The notes beneath the pieces were generated by a model, which searched no databases, was not told the DNA's origin, and worked only from the letters and a program-made list of their open reading frames with translations. A stretch of DNA of 64,000 nucleotides. It comes from Acheta domesticus (Eukaryota; Arthropoda; Insecta; Orthoptera; Gryllidae). Both the position numbers and the translations under genes were made by a program. The stretch spans positions 3,201,371 through 3,265,370 of the forward strand of contig JAHLJT010000631.1 of assembly GCA_031308135.1 (NCBI GenBank). The letters run 5' to 3'. This document shows, in pieces, positions 32,701 through 43,929 of this stretch; within the stretch, counting starts at the first letter, position 1, and every line of letters starts with the position of its first letter.

Positions 32701-33500
32701 GTTATACTCCTGAATGTGAAACACGACCTCGTCAAATGTTTCTCAGAGCCAGCAAGAGCCGTGTTAAGCGCTACGCTATGGCTAGTGGTCCCGGAAGTGT
32801 ATCGCATGTTACACGCCTGAATGTGAAACACGACCTCCTCGTCAGATGTTCCTCTGATCCATCAAGAGCCGTGTCTAGCGCTATGGCTACTAGTCCCGGA
32901 AGTGTATCGCATGTCACATCCCTGATTGTGAAACAGGGCCTCATCAAATGTTTCTCAGAGCCAGCAAGAGCCGTGTTAGGCGCTACGCTATGGCTACTGG
33001 TCCCGGAAGTGTATCGCATGTCACACGCCTGAATGTGAAACACGACCTCCTCGTCAGATGTTCCTCTGATCCATCAAGAGCCGTGTCTAGCGCTATGGCT
33101 ACTAGTCCCGGAAGTGTATCGCATGTCACATCCCTGATTGTGAAACAGGGCCTCATCAAATGTTTCTCAGAGCCAGCAAGAGCCGTGTTAGGCGCTACGC
33201 TATGGCTACTGGTCCCGGAAGTGTATCGCATGTCACACGCCTGAATGTGAAACACGACCTCCTCGTCAGATGTTCCTCTGATCCATCAAGAGCCGTGTCT
33301 AGCGCTATGGCTACTAGTCCCGGAAGTGTATTGCATATCACATCCCTCATTGTGAAACACGGCCTCGTCAAATGTTTCTAAGAGCCATCAAGAACCGTGT
33401 AAAGCGCTACGCTATGGCTACCGGTCCTGGAAGTGTATCGCTTGGCACATCCCCGAATGTGAAACACGACCTCTTCGTCACATATTTCTGTGAACCTTCT
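32681..33500. repeat. 106-bp minisatellite with 212-bp higher-order period
   Basis: About eight tandem units begin with a variant of GTCCCGGAAGTGTATCGCAT (near 32681, 32787, 32894, 33000, 33105, 33212, 33318 and 33424). Two unit types alternate: one has ACACGACCTCCTCGTCAGATG, the other CAGGGCCTCATCAAATG. Identity is therefore highest at 212 bp. The first unit begins inside the SINE family 2 tail, whose GTCCCGTAAGTGTA is the ancestor of the unit start. Open frames of 70-122 codons on both strands are by-products. Confidence 0.9.
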
Positions 33501-36124
33501 CAGCCGGTTGATAATCGATAATCGAATTGTCAGCTACGATCTACAACGTTGAAGGTTGCGATATTTCTATCGAAACGACCCATCACTGTGTACAAACAGC
33601 AAAAAGACAATTAGTTGTTGGGTTTCTCATTGTATTTCAATAGGATCACATATTAGACTACAGGGACTGAAAAATGTGTCAGCATAATTCAGTTAATTAT
33701 TTTATCTTTTAAACAATTAAGCTTGAAGCACGGCCCGAATTCCGTGCTTAAAGAGGCGCAAGAAAATAATTACCTCTCTACAAGAAAAGTTGAAATTTAC
33801 GCGACAATTTCAGGTATTGGATATGCGGACGGATATTCATTAATATTTTTTATTTTAAAAATTAATAAATATTACTGTGTCCTGCAGTGTCATATTAAGA
33901 TCAAGCGTATTTAAATAATTACCCGAATAATACGGACTATTGGAGGCGTCCTTAACATTCGTTGTTTTTTTAAATCACTGAAGTACACCAGTGACTCTCA
34001 CGCCGAAAGACAGTTTCCAAGTACAGTTTCCCAAAGGCAATAGTTTTTTTTCAAATAAAAATATTGTTAAGTTCTACCTTAAGGAAAATAGTATCATTCG
34101 TTTTTCTGGAATCTTTCATTTGTTGGGTTCCTCCTTCCCACCTGCAACGTCTCAAATGTTACGGTCATTGTCCTAATTTAATTAGCGAATTACGCGCTTC
34201 ATTTTCATATTAACCAACTAGTGGTGTTACAACAGCACACAGGTTCTCTCTTTACTTCTAACTTTTGCAATTTGCGAAAATTCAGAAAGTTCAACAAAAA
34301 TTATGCCAGCACAATTTTTAAGCGCTCTTTACTATATCCGAGGAAAATCTAAAAGAATAAATATAAGAGATAAAAAAGTCTCTGCCGATTCTGAGTTTTT
34401 TTTAAATTGCAAATACAAATTTCGCGAAAACCACTTATTTTTCAAAACATCATTACGTCCATATTTAAAAATCGATTATTTGAACATTTTATTTCAAGAA
34501 TAAATATTTATCATAAATATTGTACTTTTGCAATAATTTCTTGCAATTTTTTAAATAATGTATTCGCCGAAAATGGGAACAAAATAACATTTTTACGTTC
34601 TTTTGCTACATATGAAGAAACAATATAAAGGAAAATTTTGGAGCCCCTATTGTGTATACTTTTAAAAAAATATTCCTTGTATTTCACACAAAATTACGAA
34701 AAAACTACATTCGAATTTTTACGTGATCTTATTTTAATATCTATCTTTATAAAATTTATTTTGAGAAGGTACAACTCTACATCTTCAATATTGTAGTTAT
34801 AGGAAGATGTCGAAACTTTTCGAAATTTTGAAATTTTCGAAAATTCAGAGATATTTAATTGAGACCTGCTCCATTTTTGCGCCTATTTTCTATCGAAACT
34901 GGAGCCATTTTCGAGAAAAAGTTTGTAAATGTTGAGGTTTCCAGGTAAGTTCACCCTCAAATGAGAATATATATTTCAAACTCGCAAGACTTCCAGTTAA
35001 TCCATTTCGACCGGGAATATCAATTTGGACGAAACCGACTGATTGGTTTAGGCGCTGGCGTTGATCACAGTCGGTCAAACGGACGGAGAGACAGACAGAT
35101 GTTTTTCCGACCATCAATTCGGTATCAAAGACAAAAAACGTGGATTATGACTACACGTGTTATGGGATGTAATCTACTACATATAGGAACAAGATTTATC
35201 CACTTTTCTATAAAAGGGCCACCATTTTTATATCGAAAAGTCTCCAATTTCTGCCTCAACATGATAGAACTTTCTCTTTACTACATACGTAGTAAGGCGA
35301 AATTAAAATGGACCGATAACGTCAGAAGGAGGAACAAATTTGTATACATATTTATGTATTTATTCTCTACCTAGTGTTTCAGGGTATTTTAAGGATGACA
35401 TTATAGTCGGGGTTCAAAATGAAATGTGAGAAAATCCCTTATAGTTCTTACATACCATGTTTTTGTGACAGCTTGGTTAGGCACACACAAACGTCGTGTA
35501 TTCACAAAACTCATTGACAAATTCTCTTTCGCAAGGGAAGTGTGTCTGTTATTAAGTTGGGAGTATGGTAATTTGTAAACGACAGAAATTTCATCCCACG
35601 ATACATTTATGCTAATTTCATGCACTTATTTGAATATGAAAAATAGCTGTACGTTTTCTGTTTGGCCACACTTATAACAAGAAAAATGATTGTTTTTTTT
35701 AATATATTCTTCACGGACTAAATAAACCACTGCAACTGTTCCTACACACTACTTGGAATATTATTTTTTCTCCTTTGCTTCCTCCCAAGGGACGAATGGA
35801 TATTTAAGACTTCGAAATAAGGCGTTTAACACCTGAAAACCTTTTTATAGATGAGGCAACTGGGTCAACGATATTTTATCATTATCAGCGAGTAATAAAA
35901 TTGCTGCTAAATTCTTTTACATAATAGACATCGATAAAGCAAATTAGATATCACGAAGGAATACATTAGCGACTACGTGGAGATAATAACTGCCATTTAA
36001 TCAAAGTACACACCCAATAGCACTCTACAATGATGTTACAAACTCTTGCTATGTTCTCTCGTTTTCTTCCTCGTATCGACTGGTAAGTACTGAGAAAATG
36101 TTATGTATTCGTCTCGATTTCTTT
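33501..36124. other. AT-rich non-coding stretch
   Basis: No gene is recognised. Around 34920-35125 a block with GACGGAGAGACAGACAGATG resembles the ends of common arthropod repeats, but no second copy occurs in this window. Confidence 0.5.
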
Positions 36125-36235
36125 CCCGATCAGGTGTTTCACCCGGTTTCCCTAATTCTTTGAGCGAAAGCTGAGTTTACTTGTGGATATAAAGCAGGTA
36201 GCTTCACTATGCGCACGTTTTTGTCAGAGAAGTAT
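36125..36235 (+). mobile_element. LINE 3' UTR fragment, decayed
   Basis: It matches the LINE 3' region at 45890-45995 (GATCAGGTGTTTCAC, GGTTTCCCTAAT, TTTGAGCGAAAGCTGAG, TAGCTTCACTATGCGCACG). It is short and diverged, an old fragment. Confidence 0.65.
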
Positions 36236-37365
36236 GGTCGGCGGGGGGGAGGGGCGCTGTTTTAATAGCAATACAATTAAATGAAATCCGATGTAAATAA
36301 GAATGCCGAAATGTTTGCCGATGTAAATAAGAATTCTTCAATATTGACATTAATTCGTATTGAGTAACTCCAGAGCAAAATTTTCTAGTATTAAATGTTG
36401 CTAACTACACATGTTGCAACCTTTAATAGTAATTCAACTGTGTACAGTAAGAGGGAGGGTTAAGGATATTGGAGTTCAAGAAAAGGTACGCATTAAAGAT
36501 ATCTACTGACCATCTGTATTAACATAATGGGATTTTGTGTCTTGATTAGAGATGGTTATACTATTCACATTAGGGCGTAATACGATTTATTCTATTACGC
36601 ATTTCTCCCTTTTGTTTCACTGCAAAGAGAAGTCCATAATGGAACAAATCATTATGTCCAGATGTGAATAGTTTGACTATCTATAATTAAGTCTGTGTCT
36701 GCGAGTTTATCTGTCTATGAACAATAATTCCACGTAAATTCTACATATGATTTTCACAAAAATTGAAATTTCTCTGAATGAAGTAGCCGTCCTTCCAATT
36801 TGTATCGGATTTGTTTGTAATTTTCGAAGGACCTTACACAGGGCAGGACCCTAAGACATTTTAAAAACGTTTTCAAACTTGCACTGGACCAAAGTACGCA
36901 AGTAAATATGACGCAAGTTACTTTTTGCTTGCTTTCTGCAAGAGCTCTGAATTTCTGAAAATGCAGCTTTGACAACCTTTTGGAATAAATCTTCGGAAAC
37001 CACAGAAATGGTGGATGAACATGTGACTATCTGGCCTGTTCAGTCTCGCATGTAGGGTGCCCCTTTGAAACGAAGCTTCAGAGTGGACTCGCAACTGCAT
37101 ACGTAAATGGTCTCCAGGGGTTTAAACCGTCCATAATGGAATTCCACGTCCCTCCCTCCACCAAAGAAACACAAAAGGGCGTCTCAGCATCCAGGCTCAG
37201 AACTTGATAGCGCCGCCCCATCGCTGACATTCAATCCTCGCCACCGAATGCCCACCACAGGAGCATGGGCATTCAAACCGAAGCGAACCTTTTCAAACCA
37301 ATTACGCAAACAATACCTGAATATCCGGTAACGACGTGTAGGCGACGTGTAGGCCCGGTCGGGTC
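36236..37365. other. unassigned DNA
   Basis: No gene is recognised. A short G run lies at 36242-36252. Confidence 0.5.
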
Positions 37366-37369
37366 AGGG

Positions 37370-37925
37370 TGCGACGACCAGCTTACATGGCTCAGCCCTG
37401 ATGGCACTGCAATACCTGTTACTGGAATGTCCTGGTGTTCGAGTCTGAGAGTGGAAAGATATTCCACACTTGCTAGATAGCTGGGCCGAGTTCATCCATG
37501 TCTGGAGGATTCCGGCTGCCGGCTGCTCTGATCGGTAGACTTACGTGGTTTCTCCGGTCAATACCAGACGAATGCCGGGGTAGTATCCTAAAAAACGGGT
37601 CACTGACCGCGCGTGATATATTGCTTTCTCTTCCTTGTCCTATCTTCACCCCTCACTTATTCCCACCTGCACTTACATGCACTACACTACGACACATGTT
37701 TGGAGACCAGACGGGAGTTTAAAGCTTGTCCCAGCTGGGACGGTGATTCCTTTTTAAGCACGGCGCCCCGCTGGTGTGAGAAACCTGGCTGAGGAAAGCC
37801 GAATCTCTTTATCCGGCGGGGGATGATCACTGCCAACTCAAGCAACAAAACATGCACTACACTTAAGGGACTAAACACCTTATCAGTCGATGAACCCGAA
37901 AACACTGAACAATCAATCAACCTTG
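37370..37925 (+). mobile_element. SINE family 2, full-length copy
   Basis: The head contains CATGGCTCAGCCCTGATGG and the box-B-like GGTGTTCGAGTCTGAG. The body has GGCTGCCGGCTGCTCTGATCG, CGAATGCCGGGG and GTCCCAGCTGGGACGG. The tail is AACAATCAATCAACC. A GC array begins directly after the tail. Confidence 0.8.
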
Positions 37926-38345
37926 GAGTGGCGGGGCGGGGCGGAGCGGGGTGGAGCGGGGCGGCGCGGGGCGGCGCGGGGCGGAACGGCTCGGAACGGG
38001 ACAGGACGGGGTGGAGCGGAGCGAAGCGGGGCCGGGCGGGGCGGAGAAGTGCGGGGCTGGGCGGCGCGGAGTGGGTCGGGGATAGTGGAGTGGGTCGGGG
38101 GTTAGCGGAGCGAGACGAGGCTGGGTGAGAAGGGGCGGATCGGGGGTTAGCGGAGCAGACTGAGTTGGGGGTAGTGGAGTGGGTCGGGGATTAGCGGAGC
38201 GAGACGAGGCGGGGTGAGGAGGGGACGGGTCGGGGGTTAGCGGAGCGGGGCGGAGCGGAGGGGGTCGGGGGTAGTGGAGTGGGTCGGGGGTAGCGGAGCG
38301 GGGCGGAGCGAGAGGAGGCTGGGTGAGGAGGGGCGGGTCGACGCT
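37926..38345. repeat. GC-rich tandem array (GGGGCGG/GGTCGGGGGTAG units)
   Basis: The first part (37930-38030) is GCGGGGCGGC-like and matches the 10-bp satellite unit. The rest consists of longer degenerate units with GTGGAGTGGGTCGGGGGTTA and GCGGAGCGAGACGAGG at roughly 35-60-bp spacing. It starts at the tail of the preceding SINE. Frames of up to 148 codons are artefacts. Confidence 0.8.
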
Positions 38346-38994
38346 CGGCGAGCGATCTGTCACGGTCGGGGCTTATCTGGTGAATCGAATCGTAGTTCCA
38401 TGGCGCACAATGGGAACCGTGCTGCGCGGCACCCCTGTGGCTCTCCTGTTGAAAGCGTCCAGACGAAGCGGGCCTGAAATCGCGGCAGGCGCCACCCGTC
38501 CCCACGCGGGTTCCAGCACACACGGAGGCAAGGCGAACTCATTTCGCCAACATGGCGCCCAACACATGGCGGAGCGACGCGTCACGGGTCACGGGATCCG
38601 CGACCCGAACACACGACCATCGGGGCCTGAGCCCTCCGCCAGAGGGCAACACATTTAGAGATCGTTGGCAAAATGCGATCCCAAAAGAGGCTGTAGCTGA
38701 ATAAATAAGGCAGGGGCATGGAGCGGGTGAATAAAAAAATAGATAAATCTTTTTTTTTTTGGTCCCAAATACACGCCTGGTTAAATTGGTTCAAACATTT
38801 GCAAGAACTTTTTGCATTCTTATTGCACAATAGCATATGTTTTTGTATCCCTCTTCGTAACAACTCGTAACTCAATATATTTGTCTACTTGTGTTCTTAT
38901 TTTTTGGTGTCTTATATCTGCTTATTTTTAATATATGTGTGTATTTTATCTTTTAAATTTATATTTGTACTATTTGTTTTTCTTGCTCTCACGA
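38346..38994. other. unassigned DNA
   Basis: A GC-rich part (to about 38650) passes into AT-rich DNA. Nothing is recognised. Confidence 0.5.
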
Positions 38995-39325
38995 GCAGCT
39001 CATTGGTCAGAGTGTTTGCTTTCCTTGACGCGACCCTGGGTTAGATTCCCGGTCGGGCAAAATAATAGGGTGAGTTTTCTTTGCAATGTCCCAGTACATG
39101 TTGCTGTGTAACGATGAGAAAACTCACTTCTCATGTTGAGAAGACCAGAATATGGCGTAGGTATGTCTATGTGCAAACCACATGTACCCCTTTAACTCAT
39201 GGCCGCGAGGCCTGGACGCTGCTGGTAGGCCCTGGCCCACAACGGGCTGTCGCGCCAAGTATATACACTATTTTTTGCTTAACTGTCACCAAGTGTACGC
39301 TCATTTCCACAAATAAATAATAATA
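38995..39325 (+). mobile_element. SINE family 3
   Basis: The tRNA-like head has box A AGCTCATTGGTCAGAG (canonical form TAGCTCAGTGGTTAGAG) and box B GGGTTAGATTCCC about 35 bp downstream. A body with GGCCGCGAGGCCTGG follows, and the tail is an AAATAAATAATAAT run near 39310-39325. Only one copy is in the window. Head, body and tail order support a tRNA-derived SINE rather than a tRNA gene. Confidence 0.65.
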
Positions 39326-39462
39326 ATTCAATTGATATTACAAAAATTAAATATTCTGAATTTTCACGATCATGCAGAGAAGTAAAATAATTATTTTCTA
39401 TCAGCTATTAATGAGCGATAGGCAGTCGATATGCTCGTCCCAATTATCAAACGCTAAACTGA

Positions 39463-39832
39463 GGCAGTTCCACACATTTGTTATACGGCGAGTAGCGAGC
39501 AACCGCAAGCCGAATCCCAAGTAGTGAGGATGAGTTGCTGGCTTTTGGCCGAGTGACGAACATTCGGTGCACGCCGTACCCACCACGTGTCGGTCGTTTG
39601 GACATATCAAAGGAAGTCGAACACATCAGCTATAAGGAGCCGTCCATAAATTACGTAACGCAAATTTCGAGTATTTTCAATACCCCCCTTCCCGTTGTTA
39701 TGCACTTCCTTATCTCTATGTAATGCAGCGTAACACTGCCTCAAAGCCCCTCCCACCCTCTTTAGCGTTACGTAATTTATGGATGATCCGTACGTAACTC
39801 GCTGCTCGGCGAATGCGGAATGTGCGGAGCCG
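39463..39832. mobile_element. TIR miniature element, family D, interrupted
   Basis: The left end CCACACATTTGTTATACGG (from about 39471) and the right end GCTCGGCGAATGCGGAATGT then GCGGAGC are inverted copies. The interior matches the 22.6-kb element (CCGAGTGACGAACATTCGGT, GGACATATCAAAG). It is interrupted by the second miniature element at 39636-39789, so it inserted first. Confidence 0.7.
39636..39789. mobile_element. 154-bp MITE nested in the previous element
   Basis: Its TIRs are GTCCATAAATTACGTAACGC (from 39642) and its complement GCGTTACGTAATTTATGGAT (39765-39784). They are almost perfect over about 24 bp. There is no coding sequence. TIRs of this sequence type recur in many animal genomes; the superfamily is not assigned here. 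Confidence 0.85.
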
Positions 39833-40596
39833 GCTTACGATTATTATCTCGTAGACTAAGAATGTCGCTCGTGTTGGAGACGTGGGGGGGGGGGGGCAAA
39901 ATAGAGCCGCTCTAGAACGTTTATTAACTTCTTTTATTTGGCAAAATTTAATTAAATATGTTAAAATAATTTCTTTACAAAATAATATTTTATAGTATCA
40001 TACACACTCTACAAAAATAATATACAATGTACGAAAATAATATACAACGAAATATGCCAAATTTGCTCCGATAATTACACGAATATGCACCAACAGGAAA
40101 AATCAGCCAAATATGCACTAACGTATTAATCTATACAGCATCATATTCTAACCAAACGTCTAGAAATTTCACTTAAGCTGTGTCCTGAACCAACGGACAA
40201 AAATATGCAATATCATAGAAATCCGCTCCCCAGTAATAACAAATGTTTATTGTTCAACAGCAATCTGTGACGGCCCCTTCCAAAACGATGGGCTGGATCC
40301 GCCCCTGGTGCGCGGGGCCCAGGTAAGGCGTCAAGCCGTCCGGGAGGCGCAGCTCGGATCAGATGGGGGCGTGACGCACCCAAAACCAAAATATACGTGC
40401 GCGCTGTAGCAATCGCCGCGTGGGTGCCCCAGTTTGCTCGCGTCGTGACACGTCGGGTCGCCGTCTGGCGCCGGCGCCGGCGCTGGCGCCGCGACGCCCG
40501 ACCCCCAGACCGCCAACGCCCGCGCCAGCAAGCCAATTTCGGCAGGCGGCGCGGCGTCGGCGGCGCTACCACGACATGCGGTTAAGGTGTACGCAC
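39833..40596. other. unassigned DNA with small GC-rich patch
   Basis: There is a G run at 39884-39896, AT-rich DNA with repeated ACAAAATAATAT strings (39978-40045), and a GC-rich patch at 40280-40570. GCTGGATCCGCCCCTG at 40290-40305 resembles the end of a hAT-type miniature element; no second end was found. Confidence 0.45.
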
Positions 40597-41086
40597 GTAG
40601 TCAAGTTTTATTTATTTATTTACGTCAAAAACAGTTAAAACTGTGTGTGACGATCTATGGGGAGAAGTGAAATTTGTGCACGTTTTCATAATTCTGTGAT
40701 CTCTCTCCTAAACCATATTCTAGTCGAATTTTGAATACAGAAAAAAGAGCGTTTTTTTTTTTTTCAAGTTTTGTTGACAAAAATATTCGCTCCTAAGTAT
40801 ATTTTCAAAGTATATATTCCAAAGTATATTTTCAAAGGTAAATTAGCTATGAATTTGTGCTCTTAACCCTCATCATGTTCTTCATGAAAGAATATTACTT
40901 TATAATTATTTTAAATAATAATGCGACAATATGAAAAACAATAATTTCAATATTTCCCACTGAAATTCAGAAGACGTGCACAAATAATGTAGTTACATTT
41001 ATGTCCAGAAGCAAAACAAGGGACCATCTCAGCATTTGCTCAAAGGATCAGGGAAACTAGACGAAAAACCTGATCGAGAAGTTCAT
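40597..41086 (-). mobile_element. LINE 3' UTR copy, 5'-truncated
   Basis: It is nearly identical to 51395-51835 (CAAAAACAGTTAAAACTG, GGGGAGAAGTGAA, TTGTGCACGTTTTCATAATT, CAGAAGACGTGCACAAATAA, GGGACCATCTCAGCATTTGC). Its (TTTA)n run at 40605-40621 is the complement of the LINE tail. It contains no coding sequence. High similarity to the 51-kb copy suggests recent activity of the family. Confidence 0.85.
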
Positions 41087-41165
41087 TCTCTAGACCGTCT
41101 ATTTCGTTTTCACTCGCACAGAATGGTCCGGAGGTCGCCATTAATGACAGTCGATTTATTTTTTG

Positions 41166-41471
41166 TATTATGGACAGATTATTGAGTGTTGGTCATTACA
41201 ATACATCATTTTTAAACTGCCAACGTTTCGATGTAACGAAAGGATGAGGTGTGCGGTTACAAGGTGGCGTGGTAATATGGCGCGGTGGAAGGAATGCATG
41301 TGCAATGAAAGCCAAGTAGTGTATGAAGCAAAATGTGGATGAGATGCGAGAATCGTGGTTAGGTCCGAGAGATCCGGAAAATGCCCTGATGAAGGCTGAA
41401 TAAAGCCGAAACGTTGGCAGTTTAAAAATGGTATTTTTTAATGACGTACACTCAATAATCGGTCCATAATA
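41166..41471 (+). mobile_element. 306-bp inverted-repeat element with a hammerhead-like motif
   Basis: The left arm 41166-41230 and right arm 41407-41471 are inverse copies of about 65 bp (TATTATGGACAGATTATTGA, TTTTTAAACTGCCAACGTTT). The motif at 41382-41419 overlaps the start of the right arm. The interior of about 175 bp has no coding sequence. Placement of the motif at the inner edge of a terminal repeat matches the Penelope-like element at 23.6 kb, so it may be a non-autonomous relative. Confidence 0.75.
41382..41419 (+). ncRNA. hammerhead-ribozyme-like motif (intact core)
   Basis: In order: stem I TGCC (41382-41385), CTGATGA (41386-41392), one unpaired A, then stem II GGCT/AGCC with a GAATAA loop (41394-41407). 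GAAAC (41408-41412), the cleavage-type triplet GTT (41413-41415) and the closing stem I GGCA (41416-41419) follow. Both invariant boxes match the hammerhead consensus. Stem III is reduced to the single C-G step between GAAAC and GTT, and there is one extra base before stem II, so activity as a monomer is unlikely. Confidence 0.6.
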
Positions 41472-42899
41472 TTAATCAACAGAGGTCAAGAAATCAAGCA
41501 CGTGTTTATTTTTTGCCTTTTCATGTGAATCAACAACTGATAAAATTACTTGTTACAGCCATCGTTTCGGGACAGCTAAGTCTCATTGCCAAGGCTACAA
41601 GAAACAGAATAAACGTAATAAATGTAAATGTAAGTTCATATATTTACATTTATTTCATTTCTTTTAGCCCTGAAAATGAGACAAAACGCAGTCTCGAAAT
41701 GTTGGCTGTAGCAAGTAATTTTAGTAAGTGGCGGGGGCGGGGGCGGGGGCGGGGGCGGGAAAGGTCCTCCAAACGGAGAGCCTGGCGTCATGGTTCAGTT
41801 CTACCACGCAGCGGTCATGTTCTCAAAACGAAAGGAGCACACTCAGCGTGAAAGTCAACACTACACTAAATCTCTTGAGCAGTTTGCTTCCAAACAAAAA
41901 TAAGGAGTGAAAGAGACGTATTCATACATTATCACACAATTGCTGCATGTATTACCGAATTACTGAATGCATCTGATTTTCAGCCTGTACGGTGTATATA
42001 CACGTACAGTGAGAAAGGTAGCCTTTCCTTGGTAGCCACATCAGAGGTATAACGACGTTTTCATGTTCTGCTTAAGAACGGGACTTTCATCTGAAAATAA
42101 AATGTGCTGTAAAGATCTCTTAATACACGTTTGTGATTTGATTAGAATACAAACATATCACTGGTTGTCCTTGAACATTCTGTTAACAACTTCTGTAGCG
42201 AGTTATCTTCCCCACTGTGTGATACGTAGTGCGAACATCAAAGAGATAAAGAGACACTTGCTGGCACCCAAACGCTCTCCTGTTCCTCGCTTTGGAGTTT
42301 GGGCGGTGTGATCCCAGGACAATTCGCTCTAGCATTCACTGGGAAAGGTGTGGAACCCACACGCTTCAAAACGACTTTCAAATGGTTACATTTCTTGCGA
42401 ACGAATTCCAACAATATTTTTCCATTTATTCTACTTTACCCTATTTCTGACTATGATCCTTTATTGCCTGGGATGAAAGCGAAGCGTAAATACACTGAAG
42501 TCATGAATATAGCGAAGCAATGAACAACACAAAGCAAAGGAAGCAGACGTAACGCAAACGTCGAATCGAATAATTTACAAGACGTACGTGTATTTGACGT
42601 ATATTTAACGATACGAATTAACAATTATTTTGTAAATTGATGATGCTACCTCTCTGTTCTTTTGTATGCATACTCCTTGAAGAAAAATGCGAGCGCGCGG
42701 CCACCATGTACGTTTCCAGAGAAAATTCAAATATATAGAAATAGGACATTTTTGGGTAAAATAATAATTTTTAGAGTAAATAATGGTTATTAATAAACTA
42801 AATAAATTCACAATTTTTCCTATTCCTTGAGCGTTCTGCTAATGTTTTTGCCATTAGAAGTAATCTGTAGCAGAAAAACATAACGAAGACAATCCGTAA
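41472..42899. other. unassigned DNA
   Basis: A (GGGGGC)n G-rich run of about 30 bp lies at 41731-41760 and a TGTATATACACGTACA palindrome near 41993-42008. A 112-codon frame at 41513-41851 spans the G-rich run and has no motif. Confidence 0.5.
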
Positions 42900-43723
42900 G
42901 GAGCCGGCGACGTTGAAACTAAAGCTTGCTCTACAATAGTCCGCGAACGGGAACGGCAACGCGAAGGCGAGGACGGGAACGGGAACGCGAGGTACGTGCG
43001 CATCACAATAAACGCCAACGGGAAGAGAAATAGCGCTATGAACCTGCAGCGACTAAAAAGAGAACTCCAGGAAACAGTTGCCGAAACAAAAGAACTTCTA
43101 GCTTCTCTGTTCACTCTTTGCTTTGCCACCTGTCTGTGTCTTGTTTGTGTATGCTGGTATGAATACTTTAACGAAAGAATATTAATTTAAAAAAAGAATA
43201 AAAAAATGAAAAAAACTTATGAACTTACGGAAAATACAACTAACCAAAATTTTATCTATAACAAACTACTCCAATGTACTTAAAGGAAACATACAAATTT
43301 AATTTTTGGGAAATTTTAATTCTATGTATGAATATGAATAGAAAACGAATTATACTGAAATCACTAAAAAGAACTAAAACAATTCAACGACGACTACAAA
43401 CCCGCCTCAAACGTCGCAAAACCTCGCAAATCCACGTTCTAATCTCAATATCGCATTACACTCTCAATTCCACTCCAGACTAGTTTCGCACGCAGGGCGC
43501 GCACTCGAACACCTAGAAAGCTTCGCTGCCATTTCCCGTACTCTCATTGGTCGAGAGGCTTCCCGTTCCCGTTCCCAGATAAGTGTTGACCATCTTTCCC
43601 GTTCCCGTCACGCTTCGCGTTCCCTCGTGTTGTGAACGCCTATCTGAGATGTCCGTCTTTCAACTTTCTTTACGTTCCCGTTCGCGTAGCCGTTCCCGTT
43701 CACGGTCTATTGTGGAGCGGCCT
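42900..43723. mobile_element. non-autonomous TIR transposon, possibly PIF/Harbinger-like
   Basis: The left region CTCTACAATAGTCCGCGAAC (from 42931), with GGGAACGGCAACGCG, is repeated in inverse orientation at 43675-43723 (CGTTCCCGTTCACGG, TCTATTGTGGAGCGGCC). Both ends carry clusters of CGTTCCC/GGGAACG heptamers. A TAA at each border (42897-42899 and 43724-43726) would fit the 3-bp duplication of PIF/Harbinger elements. The outermost 25 bp on the left do not match the right end, so the border is uncertain. Two short frames inside (42996-43190, 43274-43483) show no transposase motif. Confidence 0.6.
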
Positions 43724-43929
43724 TAATACGCGAAAGGTTACCAGTCTTTGGTGCAGAAATTGTGAACCGGGGGTGTGGAAAATTTTTAGGACTTAATTTT
43801 CCTCAACAGCTTATCAAATAGGTTGTGCGATATTTAAAAAAAAAATACAAGATCGTTTTTATTAGTTGCTGTTTTCACCGCTGTAAAAGTACTCGTTTCG
43901 TATCCGACGCGTGGTTAAGTCACACAATA
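43724..43929. other. short AT-rich spacer
   Basis: Nothing is recognised. Confidence 0.4.

Noticed and set aside
32664..33381. Overlapping frames on both strands with repeated peptide
   Set aside because: They are products of the 106-bp minisatellite; the unit length is not a multiple of three and no single frame spans the array.
32681..33500. CRISPR-like regular repeats
   Set aside because: The units are contiguous 106-bp tandem repeats without unique spacers, in eukaryotic DNA.
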